Below are positions 38,340-51,200 of a DNA stretch of 64,000 nucleotides, piece by piece. Below the pieces are notes generated by a model. The model was not told the origin of the DNA, searched no databases, and saw only the letters and a program-made list of their open reading frames with translations. Source of the DNA: Enoplolaimus lenunculus (lineage: Eukaryota; Nematoda; Enoplea; Enoplida; Thoracostomopsidae). Position 1 is the stretch's first letter; each line of letters begins with the position of its first letter. The stretch lies in the NCBI GenBank assembly GCA_030248215.1, contig JASANG010003406.1:1-64000 (forward strand), written 5' to 3'. The translations under genes were made by a program, and so were the position numbers.

Positions 38340-39640
38340 TAGTATGGTTCCGCTTTACCGAAATAGGCACCCCTGTACACAAGCCTCGCAAGGCACTGTA
38401 TCATTGTAACCAGTAACCACAACGACATTTTGCTCAATGGTTTAATCTTGGAATAACAAATTTACTACGCTATGTAAGTAATCGTGTAGTAACTTTGCTA
38501 CGGCTTTTAGAAAATAACCCTAAGCAGTATAGCTTGGCAAAACAAATTTTATCTTAACGTTTTCACGGAACGTTTTCTATTCCGTATGAGAAAAAATAGT
38601 AAAATATGTACAAAATTGCAGTTTGAGGCGAATTTTATTTCCTATATCGTACTAATAATAATCGACAGTCCTAAATCAAAATATATCAGATTTAGTTTTA
38701 AAATCAATCAACGCATTTAGAGGTGCATGAAATGATTTCAAAATTACTGAACGCTGTTTAAACAGTATGCTAAACATTCAGTGAAATATTCCAATCAAAG
38801 CGATACCACAGGATTTCTTCAAACACTGCATTTTTGCATTACAATTTTCATCTTTCTCGCGTATGGTTGTTGTTATGATACTAAAAACGCGATTCAGCAT
38901 AAACATTAATATTTTTGATGCAGGGTGTCAATAAATCGAGTCTTTTTGATAATTCCGCTACATGCGACATTCAACAATGTTGGTCAAATTTTTAATACGT
39001 TTGCATATATTTGCGTTTTCATTACTTTTCCTAATCATTCATACCGAAATTTGAATTTTTGAAAAATTCGACTTTTTGAAGTCGTAAAGACTGTCCCTTC
39101 GGAACTAAAAAAATGGTCGAAAGTTGAACAACCGGTAGTATATACCATTCGACGTACGCCATCTAACCACTTGTTCACAAGTTGGGCTCATAAATAAACA
39201 GATTTTTGATAATCTCGTTTTGGTTTCAAGACGACAAGTACCTCAAAAATAGAATATTTTAAAATTGAAACTTGCTTGTGGAATGATCAGTAGTGGCCAA
39301 GAGAAACTGAAAAATGTATAATTTTTTTAACTCGAACTGTATTTGGGCGAATACCGGCTGGGTAGATTCACAGAGAACCCGAAATCATATGCGGGTTCTA
39401 TTGTTAAACAGCTGAATCCAGCAAGACGGGGCATTTCTTTGTTTCTTTGAATTTAAGTTAGAACCAACTGGTCTATTTCATGAAAACGTTTCACCCAATG
39501 TTACTTTTTGGGCTGTAATTGTAGATTAAGCATATTTCCAAGCCTTATCCACAGCGTTGAAATGACAGTAAACCTAATACCTAAAGCCTATAGCCAAAGC
39601 CTGGCAAAAAACAGTCTAAAATCTAAGTCTATTCTTCTTT
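38340..39640. other. Gene-free stretch
   Basis: AT-rich. No splice-consistent exons, RNA genes or repeat ends seen on either strand, apart from a few CCTAAAGCC words near 39575. Confidence 0.5.
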
Positions 39641-39652
39641 AGTCAAACTAGG

Positions 39653-39822
39653 ATGCGCCTGTAGCCAGAAGGGCTCCAGGGGGCTCAGTCTCCCCAAAAA
39701 AATTTTCGCCCATCTCCCTAAAAAGTTTTCAACCTAGGTTGTAAACCATTGAAAAATCTTGTATGCCCCTTCTGAAAACATTTAGCCCCCCTAGCAGGGT
39801 GAGCTAGCTACGGGCCTGAAAA
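39653..39822 (+). mobile_element. ~165-bp G/C-rich MITE, forward copy
   Basis: Starts GCGCCTGTAGCCAGAAGG and ends GTGAGCTAGCTACGGGCC, imperfect TIRs of about 15 bp. The interior has GGGGGCTCAGTCTCCCC, TTTTCAACCTAGGTTGTAAA, CATTGAAAAATCTTGTATGC and AACATTTAGCCCCCCTAGCA. The same order occurs at 63194-63366 and in part at five other sites. No ORF. Confidence 0.75.
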
Positions 39823-39829
39823 CAAGATG

Positions 39830-41115
39830 GCTCTAAATGTTGCACGAGCCAGTATTTCAATACCAGCCGTGTTCCCGATAAATTAACGTTGCTGCCATGC
39901 AGCGATAAACTTTGCTACTGATTTCCAACGAAAATCTTTGTTTTAGTATCGCTTTCGCACTTTTTGTAATCAACTCAAAAACAAAAATAATATTTCTTAT
40001 CACTTAAAGTCAAACTTTTCCCAAAGTCTATTGATAAATTTATCAAAAAACATGAAAAAACTGTGACCGATCACTACTCATTATTATATCTTAATGTAGT
40101 AAAATTGGCGTTCATTTTTGAAATTGTCTGCGCAAAAATTTTATTTCACAAATCATTTTTCGTGCGATACTTGACATTCTGTATGTAGCACATGTATTGC
40201 ACCTTTTGTTTTTAATCTGATGACCAACAATGACTACTGTTCTATCGTTTAAATGCTATGTGTGGTTTTATTCTGGTGCATTGAGCTGTAGAACAGCAAA
40301 GACTTGAGCAAATTTTTGTTAAAGTTTTTATCGATTTTCTGACTTGTAACAAATTTTAAGATTTCAAATTTCACTCAAGCTTTAACTCCAATTGGCTTCT
40401 ATATTGTTGCCTATTGTTGTTGAAATATTAACTACACCTCGTGTTTTACATTCGTCTATCTGTCGGGGATTTTACTCAACCATAAAACTTTGGCGATTGT
40501 CTTCGTTTAAAGAATACAACGTTTCTATTGTTTAATATTGGCTGTTTCCTTCCAAACTCAGAGAAGAGTTGAGCAAAATTTTATCGTGCTTTTCTGATCC
40601 CATAATTAACATTCATATTTATTTCTGGAGATGCATTTACGTTCGCAAAAATTGCCGCAAAATATGGTTTCACGAGACATATCGCGCTGACCACGCTTTA
40701 TTTTTATTCCGTTTCTAATAGACCGTAGCAAACTGATTTAGTTTAGCTAAAAATAAATTGAAAACTGCATAAACACTTAAAATGATTTCAAAGACAATAT
40801 AGATTTTATAAAATGATACTATTTTTGGCAAGCATATTGTAATAAGACAAAGCTACCAAATTTCGATATGAACTAAACAATTTTTATTATTGTGACCTAT
40901 AAATAGCAGAAAACGGCTCAATTTTCGTCCGCTTGATTTGGCCAGAGACTTTAGTATTTATTATTAATGCTAAACACTGCATGGTTACAAGTACTTATGC
41001 TATGCAGCTTACGCTACTGATTATAACAAGTTAAATTGAGCGAAATTTTCAGATTTAATCGAAACATAGTGATGTTTGGTATAGAATGGGTAACCTATCG
41101 CTGCTCCTATATAGC
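39830..41115. other. Gene-free stretch
   Basis: AT-rich DNA upstream of the GMC gene. I see no coding exons or repeat structure. Confidence 0.45.
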
Positions 41116-41119
41116 ATAC

Positions 41120-41218
41120 AAACAAGGGCCAATGTATAGAGCCGGTCCGCTACTGTAGTATACACATGTTCCTAAGCCTAAGCCTAAGCGTAAGTATGAT
41201 CTTACACCTAAGCCTAAT
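41120..41218 (+). repeat. CCTAAG-bearing dispersed repeat, split by a fold-back element
   Basis: GGGCCAATGTATAGAGCCGG leads to CCTAAGCCTAAGCCTAAGCG (41171-41190) and then to CTTACACCTAAGCCTAAT, which abuts fold-back copy 4. The right half resumes at 41831 with GAGCCTAAAGCATAAGC and continues to about 41930 (CTATTTCAGTCCACAG, AAAAATGTTCAGCTGCTGAT). The fold-back element therefore inserted into the hexamer part of this repeat. Confidence 0.75.
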
Positions 41219-41830
41219 GCAGAGTTCACGTTATGACCGGAGCAACTTGGGACATGTTTTGTCCTTAGTAGACTATTGGGTAACATTTTGTTTTCTTATA
41301 GGCCCCATATCATATTCAAAAAGTCGTATTTTTCTGCTATCATCATGTGTAGGTCACCTTTTGTTCATCAATGTTATAAGGCATTCGACGTATTGTCTGT
41401 GAATATCATATGAAACATTATCAAATGTCTGCATACTTGAGGTAACCAAATTGTCCTGTTGAATATATGATATGATACTAGGATTTGAAATTTGGATTTT
41501 TGAATTATGGCGCAGTACTTCTGATCGATTTTGTGTCGGAAACAAATTTTCCAGCTTGTGTTTGGTGTTTTAAAGTACATCTGTGCCTCTCTAGTCCGAC
41601 TTTCTTGGAATACCATGATATTCGCATAAACATCCCACAATTTCACGTGACACACCGACTCTTGTACACATTGAACATCTGAGAACGGTGGTTTATATGT
41701 TAGTGTCGTATGACATCCGAAATTCCGACTTGTCTGCTAACTCGATAAGACAACTTAAATTTTACGTTGACGTTGCATCAACAAGGGACAAATTGTGACC
41801 CACCTAGTGCTGTTATAACGTGAAACCCGC
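41219..41830. mobile_element. Fold-back element with GCGGGG ends, copy 4 (612 bp)
   Basis: Left end GCAGAGTTCACGTTATGACC; right end the inverse of GCGGGTTTCACGTTATAACA. Internal blocks ATTGGGTAACATTTTGTTTTC, AATATCATATGAAACATT, TTTCACGTGACACACCGACT and the inverse of TTGATGCAACGTCAACGTAA match copies 1-3. Most palindromic core words are decayed, so this copy looks older than those at 29-31 kb. Confidence 0.75.
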
Positions 41831-42154
41831 GCGAGCCTAAAGCATAAGCTTAAGAAAAAATGGTCTGAAGCTTAAGCATAAGTACTCTATTTCAGTCCAC
41901 AGAAAAATGTTCAGCTGCTGATGTTGACATGGGTCTGACCATGAAATATCACACTGTCGTATCTTGAGTATACACTATTCTCAGTTGAGGAAGGTACCCT
42001 GCATTTGAGACTACAGATTGCTACAGCAAGGTAATCTAGAATGCTACTTTGTGTCCCGCTCTATGTTTATCTATTCTTGCTGTATGAAACGTGTTGAAAT
42101 TTTTCGCTTGAAAAGCTAGAAAGTTTCAAATATATACCTGTCATATATAGTTGT

Positions 42155-42214
42155 TGACAGTATACTTTCAGATGTCGCTGCTAACTGCTTACATATCTTA
42201 TTCTTAAACTCAAA
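42155..42214 (+). promoter_or_regulatory. 5' UTR splice acceptor and short upstream ORF before the GMC start codon
   Basis: TATACTTTCAG ends at 42171, a good 3' splice site 43 nt before the chosen ATG. It is either a 5' UTR intron acceptor or a trans-splice acceptor. An ATG directly after it (42172) opens an 11-codon ORF (MSLLTAYISYS) that ends before the main start. The main ATG at 42215 is preferred because it gives a signal peptide and the frame that splices onward. Confidence 0.35.
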
Positions 42215-45200
42215 ATGCGACATAAAGTATTGTGTCTGTTCGTTCTAGTCGTCATTACATTGCAAATATGTCATGTAACCTGTATGATCATAACTGGTGT
42301 AGATTCAGGTAAAATTTATTATTTTGTTCCAAATAAAACATTGTGATTACACATTTATTAATCCCCTCAATACTCCATTGAATGACCGATATGACCGTAG
42401 TTTCTCTTGCCGTGCGCAGCAAATTTTTTTATCACAATTGCTTGTGGTCTGATGACGTGGAGACATGTCGCAATGGCAAAATTGAAAATATGTAACTTCG
42501 AATGCCTGTTCCGGTCAAAACAACTAACGATCAATGTTATTCTTAGCAAATGTGCGTATCGCTAGCTTGCAATAGATTCTCAAACAGCCTAAACTGGAAA
42601 AGCTACGAAGTAGTAAAACTCACGCAGCAGTTTCCGGAAATCAAGTGCAAAACGTTTTCAGAATTTAGAACCATTTTAGTGAAATGATTCACATAGAGAA
42701 CTGATAATAAGGTGCAACACACATTTGAAAGTACAATCAAAGAATTCAAATTGTTTATTTTAGGTGCATTTTTGGAGTCGCTGCTTTCAATATCATCAGC
42801 GTATCAAAAACGCGCTGCAGAATGGAGTGACAATTTGATGCCATTTGTTGAACACGGTCTCACACCGTTGGCGCTACAAACGCTCAAGACACCGTTTGAT
42901 TTCGTTGTTGGTACGCAAAATAAGACATGAAGATGGCGCGGTGGTTCGAGGCGCGATTGGCCGTCCCATTTGGGCAGGCCGTCCCATACGGTGCAAGAAA
43001 GAATTAAAAATCGAAAGACACCTTTCTTTCGGTTTTATCGTTCATCGAATTTTTAGGGTCCGCCCGCCACTTGTTAAATTCAGTTTAAAACTGTCATTGA
43101 TAATAAGTAAAAGATGCTAAATTAGTTGCATGTAAACTGTAAACACTGCGCATTGTGTACATTTCCAAAACTTAAATATGTATAAGATTTGACACTTTGT
43201 TGTATTTTAGTTGGTTCTGGCTATGCAGGAAGTTTGGTTGCATCACGGCTTGCCAATACGGGTTGTTATCGTGTGCTACTGATCGAAGCAGGCGAAACGC
43301 CAAAATTTGAAAATTTCATACCTTTCCTACAACCAATGGCAGATCTTAACGAATCGATTTGGAAGTATCAAACAAGTTCGCAGCGCTACTCGTCTCATGG
43401 TCTAAAAGATAAGGTAGACACTGCGCTTTAGCCGTAATATGTAAATTTAGTTTGCATGCGGGACAGATTTTTTTTCGAACCCGTTGTGTCGATGGGGCCC
43501 ACAGGGGATCGTTCCTTGAGAAAATGTTTGACTCAATAGAAAAGCTTTTACATTAAGTTTATTAATTGAGTAATAGTTGTAGCAAGTCTTTTCTTAAGCA
43601 TTTTTTACAGCGTGCGCCATGTTGAGCAAGATACAGACCAGTTTTATTTTATGGTATCAAGAGTGTATAATGGAGAGTATGACACTTCTCCATCTATATA
43701 CATATATTGCGTGATATTACGCGGACCTTAATAGATGCTACCCCACCCTTGATTGAGGGGGGTCCTAACTACAGCTGCAAGTTAACACACTTACGCAAAA
43801 TACATCTAAACTGCATGTTTAGTGCAGATCTCTTTCCATCTAATACGCAATTTTGTTTAATGCAAAGCCGTACAGACCCCCCCCCTCAATCAAGTGGGGG
43901 TTAGACAAAGTAGGGTCCGCGTGATACTACATCACGCTAATACGTGTTGTATGCATAATGTCACACTCTTCCTATATTATACACCCTTGATGCTATTAAT
44001 AACGCTGCACCTTTAGCGCATTTGAATGATTACATGCTCAACTTTTTAAGGCGAAAATGTTATAGTCGGATAGAAATTTAGATATCAAAGATTTTCGATA
44101 AATAATGTTTAATATGAATTCACCTTCAGTCTAAAATTAGTTTTGTTACCAGTAATCAAACTAGAGTTGGACATATGCTGTATGTTACGTCTCGAAATGC
44201 TTGCATACTCGATTATATTTGTCGACATGTATTCTGCCGGCTAGCATACAACATAATGCGCATTGCGTGTATTACAAATGCAATGGGATAAGAATGTATC
44301 ACGTGCTCATACTGTGCACGTACCTACGCCGAAAATTGTTCGTGTGCTTTGACCGTGATCTTGACTGAATGTGCATCCAGTTGCACTCCTTGCCTTGATG
44401 CAATAAGACTCTATTAAAAAGGTCGTTGTGTAAATTTAGAAAGTCAATTTAAAATCGGGAAAAACACTCGGTGGCTCAAGCATGATTGAACCAGGCGTTT
44501 ATTTTCCTGAAAATCCTGACGATTTTCGTCGTTGGGGAATTCAGTACGGATTGGTTGAATGGTCAAAGAAAGCGATTGGGCCGTACTTTTTCAAAGTTCA
44601 ACATCCGACAACCCCAGTGCCAGTGCTTGCTAGCACCGCCGCTGAAGGTACAACAGGATTAAACAGTAAGTGGTAGTAAGCAATATGGTATATTTTAGTT
44701 GTTTTTAAAATCCCAAAATCTTTGAATTTTAAAACATCAGAAATCGTATCGAGGAAACAGTAAAGCTCTTTTTTAAAATAGCTGATCTGATATACAGGTA
44801 AAAGAGGTTTAACTTAAAAAAATTCAACATAGCAATCCTTTCAAAATCGTAACAAAATAATATAGGCGTCTGGTATTGAATATAGCAGTTTTATGCGCTA
44901 ATGTGTAAATGGCCGTTCTCTTACTCACATATTTTATATTAAAAAATACAAAATCGGTGTTTTTAAAGGAGAAACATCAAAAGAATCAGATGTTTCTCAA
45001 AAAAATTCGACGGGAAAATCGATCTGTACACCGATTGGCCAATGTATAGTACTGGGCCATAACAGCAGCATAACCATATTCCTAAACCTAAACCTAAGCT
45101 CAAAAAATACTCTAAAACTTAAGCTTATTTTATTGCAGTAAGTACAGCAGAAAAACGTTCCGCCACTGATCTTGGGCCCACCGGTTATAGGTTCAAATTC

Positions 45201-48200
45201 GACGGAACACGACACAAAACAAAAAGCATTTAACGAACATACGAAACGAAGCAATCCGTTGAGCTTTCTATGGATTCAGGCTGGCATGAAAATGGGCTAT
45301 CCAGTGATGAGCGGGGTTGATCCGGCAATATACGAAAAAGGAGCGTTTTTCATACCAAATTGTAAGTTTTCTACTTGTCGTCAAAACCATTAACCTAACT
45401 ACACTGCAGGCCCGTATTCAACCCAAAATCCTAAGAGGGGGGCTAAAAACTTTATCAGGAGGGGCATACAAAGATTTTCGTTGACTTACAAACAAGACTT
45501 CTAGAGGCGACAAAATTTTTCCAGGTGGCTGAACCCCCTGTCCCCCATGGGCTACTGGCCCTCTAGACTGTGCACTGACCTTGCGCAGCACAAATATGCT
45601 GGAGCAAAAAACCTGAACTTATCGGGTATTTTTAAGAAATGGAAAGGCTCATATTACTTTTTGAAACCACGGTTGTTTGTAAAGTATTCATTGCAGTCCC
45701 AATGCATGGCATGCAAGTGCTCTGTTTACTTATTTGACCTCTTGCGCACGGGTTTATAGTCAGAGGAGGGGACAGTTTTTGCTTTTAGCGCCCGTGGAAG
45801 AACTTTGCTCCTCCTTAGAAAATTTGCAATCTTGTTTGTAAGTCATCGAAAACCATTTTATGTTCCTCGTGAAAAATATTTAGCGTCCCACAGCAAGGTG
45901 AGCTAGCTGCGAGCCTGATTATATAGTATAAAAACTTCCCTCGAAATTTTTACAAAACGTAAACCCCTTTCCAAAACTCTGGATACTCCCGTCTCCACAA
46001 AGTTTCTCCCTATTATTACATTATAGCAGTCTAGATTTAGGCTTACAATTACATTTAGGCTTAAGCTTAAACCCATTCTCAGGTTTAGGCTTAGGCTTAT
46101 GCGGTCGTAATGGGTGATGGCAAGATTATGTGTATGAGGGCAGCAAACAAGTGCCCAAAAATTAATTATTTTTGCAGTGATGGCTCGAAAAGGAATCCGA
46201 ATGACTCCTGCGACACAATTTCTAAGCCGTGTCAAAGACAAAATCACAATCCTAACTGGTGTTGAAGCAAGACAGGTATGAAGTTTTAGTGAGTTGGCAT
46301 ACATGAGGTTTCTTTGCAACAAACTCATTTGGCATTCTTTTGCATAAATTTGCTATATTCGGTTTATAAAAGATTGCTCATGGAATTTGGGGGGCTCTTG
46401 AACACTTTGCCCTGCAATTAAAATTGAAGGCTTGGTTATAAATATGCTCTGCTCAGAGTTAAACTTAGGAAAAAATTTAGTCAAAGGCTTCAGCTTAAGT
46501 AAGTCTTTTTACAAGTCTTAGTCGAAGTTTTCTATGTTTACGCTCATTATCTGAGTAATTTCCTAAAATCTTCCGTTTCCCACACGACTGTGCTCAGTGC
46601 TCCTCTGGAACGTCAGGTTGGAAAAGTCAGGATTATATATAAAGGATCCGGCGTGAAAGGACAAAATCAGTTTCAACAATTTCACAGAATCTCAAAGTAG
46701 AAATTTCTGATTAGTTGGAATACAAAAAATTTTCGCGTTAAGCTTAGTTTGCAATCTTATTTAATTGTTTTAGATTGTTTTTGATTCAAGCCGGAACAGT
46801 GCAGTAGGTTTGCGTTTACGCGATATGAAAACAAACATAACAGCATCAGTAACTGCGAACCGTGAAGTGATATTATCGGCCGGTGGGATTGGTTCAGCTA
46901 GACTACTAATTCAATCTGGCATTGGTCCAGTTGATCATCTCGACGAACTTAAAGTATTCAATTTTTTAATACTCACCGAAATAAATATATATGCATTTAA
47001 CTGAAAAGTTTAATTTTATGAATTTACAAAAACGAATGTTGACGTTTTAGACAGTAACTGAAAATTTTTCCACCAAACAAGAAGTTTTTATTGAGACGTC
47101 ATCAAATAATAAGTAGATTTAAACGCCACACAGCAATTTTAATTGGAAAATGCTGACCGTTTCGTTAAATTTTTTCAAAAAGATTCATGATTCTCGATAC
47201 TGAACTGTAACAAATTGCTGAAGAATAGGATAATAATTGTACAAATTGCAGTACTCAAATTTTCAAATCCTCCCTGCTAAGCTGTTAAAAGATACTTCTA
47301 TCATTACGAAGGCCAATCGAATCTTATTTCCAATGATACGAAATTACGAGCCACCGCATTGGTTTGTACTGTAACTTCCGATAAGCCGCAGGTGACGGTT
47401 TAGTCGGGAACTAATCACTTCTCAATCCAAGAACTCAAAATTATTTTGACATTTCATATCCTTAGTAGATATTTTCAGTAGAACCCATCAGGGCTGGTAC
47501 AGTTTCATATTCACGGACAGGAGTGTTTTGCCTTTATTACTTCAGGCCGCTGTCAATTGACTATTTTGGTTTATACGTTCCTGTATTGCAGGTGCCGACC
47601 GCCCAACATTTGCCAGTTGGCACACAGCTTCGCGATCGTGTACGGGCTGACCTGTATGTTTCAATTAGATCACTATTTCCGGAGTCGTTGCGCAAAAAAT
47701 TGTCCGACATGAATGAAGTGAAAGAATATTTTGTGAATGGAACAGGTACCTACACTGAAAAAAATGGTGAGTCAAATTGACTCTCTCCGAAATTGACTGT
47801 ATGGGACTACACAATCTGAGTCAAACTCGACTCCGCGTGAGTTCAAACGTGCGACTCGGCGAGTTTAATTTGACTGTGGCGGAGTCAAATTTGACTAAGT
47901 TAGTGTACTCCCGTACAGCTTATTGCGCAGAGAGAGAGTCAATTTGACTCACCATTTTTTGCAGTGTACGCAATATTCTCATTGTAGTGGATAGTAATTA
48001 ATTAAAGTTTGTCAGAATGCATTTTAGCTAAAATTTCTAAATGCAGCTATTACTTTTAGGCATATTGGCAAGCTCAAGTTTATTTGGCGCTGCTGTACTC
48101 AAAACTGATCCAAGATACGAGCCTGATTTGCTCATTGAACTAAAACCAATTGGAATTGTCGGCATGAAAGAAGTCGAAGAAAACCTCAATTATCTCGATT

Positions 48201-51200
48201 CGGTACGTAAAAACAAAAAGCCGAAAGCAAGGGTTTAAAATTTAAATTTTGCGAGATAGTCAATAAAATTTTTAAAACAACAATCGTTAAAGTTTACGTT
48301 CTGCTATAAAATAATTCTAGAAAAAACCAGATTCATCCGACATACTGGAAGGTTCAAGGGTCCGCCGAGCTGGTGTCCACGAACAGTGATCAAAACCAAC
48401 ATTTTATATTTTGATATACTGCACTGACTCGAACCAGAGGGGGTAAAAGGGGCCGCATTTTGATTCCTATTCAATAGAGTCCGTATCCCTGATTTGAGTC
48501 CGGCAACAGATAGAGTCCATAGGTCTTAATTAAAGTTTGTATAAGAGACCAAAGCAGAAGAATGGCGTACACTTCTCAAATATATAAAATGTACCCTCAG
48601 ACAATCCGCATAACTTTTATTGAAACCAGAAAATGATAAACAACATGGCATTCAACAAAAATGCTTCGGTGCAAGTCAGTTCTGCGTAAAATAAGGAATA
48701 TAAAAACAATGGTGTCGGTTCCCCCTAACATGGAATGAATTAATCATAAATACCCGTCCGTAAACCGAGTAACTGGGGTACCCTCTATAGAGATACAAAA
48801 CAAATATCAGTCCTCCTTTTATTCGGATCACTACAGTAGTACTAAAACTGCGTTTGTTTCGTTTCTCCTATTATGTATAAATGCGCCTTCCACCTGTCAG
48901 AAATATCTGAATCCGCCACTGATCCAAGAATGTGCTCTAATTTAAATTTAGACCAAAGCAGCAGTTGATCCGCGTGGAGAAATTGCTCGCAACGGCGGAC
49001 TTCAAGTCACGTTGACCGTACTGAATCCGTTTTCTGTTGGCACCATGTGGCTCAGAAAAATTATCAATTCAACCGAACTAGAACCAGTGATTAACCCGAG
49101 TTATTTACAAGACGATCGAGATTTAGCTACTTTAGTTAAAGGTAAAGCTGTTAATACATTAAAAGTGCTAAGGGCGTGTGTTTCGGGCGGAGCAAAATGT
49201 TTCTAAATAATAGCCGATACAAACCTTCAAAACAATGCATTTTTGTAACTGGTTCAACTCGTAATTAGTAACGATCTAATGCCAACTGGCAATAGGTGGT
49301 ATTTAAACGCACCAAGAGGCTTGACGTTTATATGAAATACAAGGACTGCAACAGTTCCAAAGAGGCAGAAATTTTCTGGAAGCACTGAGCCTCTCTGACT
49401 TTTTTATGACGCGAAGTTAAAATACATTTTTGTGCCGAAAAGTAGTGTTTTGTGCCGGTAAACAACCGCACGGCGAGCCAGTGACCGTCCGGCCAGTAGT
49501 TACTTATTACATAGAAAGATAAACATATTGTGACATACATCATCAATTTAGCATTTTTAATCATATATGAATTTCGATTCTAAAAATTTTAGCGGAAATC
49601 TTAAATGTTACCTACTGTTATTATTGTAGTCATAAGTTAAGATTGAAGCGCTAGTTCAAACTACTTTGGTTGCAGTTGTATTCCTGACAGCTCGTGTCGC
49701 GAGGTAAAGCGATTCAGACGATCTGGGTTAAATTACCGTTTCGAAAAATATATTTAAATCTTTTACTGTGGAATATTTAAGTACTTTTCGAAAGCCCAGT
49801 TTCAGAATGGGTAAAGAGTCATTGCCGCAAAATGTCAGAATATACAGGGGTTAAATCACACCTGCACCGGCTTGTTGTCTTGCAGCCGGTTACAAGTTGC
49901 CTGTCTGCTTTTAATAAAAAGCAGTGTAAAATAGTTCGATGATAGCGGATAGGGATTGTAAATGCAAAGGAACCATAGGTTTGAGAGCGGAGTTCCTGTG
50001 TCTAATTTAGCTAACCTGACTACGCAACTTTCCATCGCAATACCGTAAGTTTAACTGCCAGGTGCAAATCTTATAGAAACTACCTAAATTAAAGATAAAC
50101 CGAAGAGCTTTTTCAACGCTTTGGAATGTATTTTGCACATTTTTGGATATAACCAAGTCGAAAAACGCAATGACACTGCGTCCTAAAAATCGTACAGTGG
50201 TTTTGATGGCTTGTTATCCATGGAAACATATCGTCGTTTTTTTTGGTTGGAGGCTCCCATTTAATGGAAGGAAAGGGGCCCGATACCCCTGTGTCCCCCT
50301 TTAATCAGGCGCTGGGTGTAATGTAAATAGAGCCGCAGGTAATTTTTAGCTGTCGCTAGGCCGGATACAGTATACGTAACTAATTTTCTAAGTCTAAACG
50401 GGTCAATTTGACGCCTGAAACCTCTCTGGCTACTCGCTTGGCTACTACATATAAATAAATTTACTAGGCTACCGTGTCCCTAAACCCATACTATTTCAAA
50501 GAACCATATGTAAGATGGAAGGCTGTCGTCCCAAACCCCACACACTAAGGAGTTCTCACACTAAAAGCGCCAAAGTTATATATATATACTTTATTAGATG
50601 TTTTAGCTGTTCATTCCTAAGAGATTTAAAATCACAAATGGTGGGCAGCTCACACCTGAAACCCCCCTGGTTACGCCCAGGTTTATTGAGTATCAATAAA
50701 TTTGTACCTAAGCCGGCGTGTTTTGATCGCAGGTTTGCCTGTGTTGCACTCCTGCTCGTTGTTGTGATGGAACACCAGGATGGCCCTCAGCGTAACATGG
50801 ACCATTATTTTGATCATTAAATATTTCGTTGTATTAATTGCATAAAGGAAGAGTAATCGGCAATACTTTGCATAGATGTTGTGGTATCGGATGCAGTGGC
50901 CTACAAATTTTACCGGAGCCGGCGCCGGAGCTAGAAACAAAGATGAGGCGAAATTAGGCGGTTCTAATGATGCTTAATTTGGCAGTTTTAGCAAATATTT
51001 GTAGACGTTGTTAAATGTTTTGGTTTTACCGACGAAATCTCAGCTATTTTTTTTCAAAATTGCATCAAGATTCAAAAGTTAAAACGAAACGCACCAAACA
51101 AATGAACTTTGTAAAAACATGAACAATTTCATTACCGAAATGCCCGGAATCTATGGCAGAAATTCTACCGGAGCCTGAGCCAGAGATAGGATTTTCAGCC

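Noticed and set aside
45903-46328. Minus-strand ORF of 141 codons
   Set aside because: It overlaps GMC exon 6 (46178-46275) on the other strand plus MITE and CCTAAG repeat DNA. No motif or splice structure of its own.
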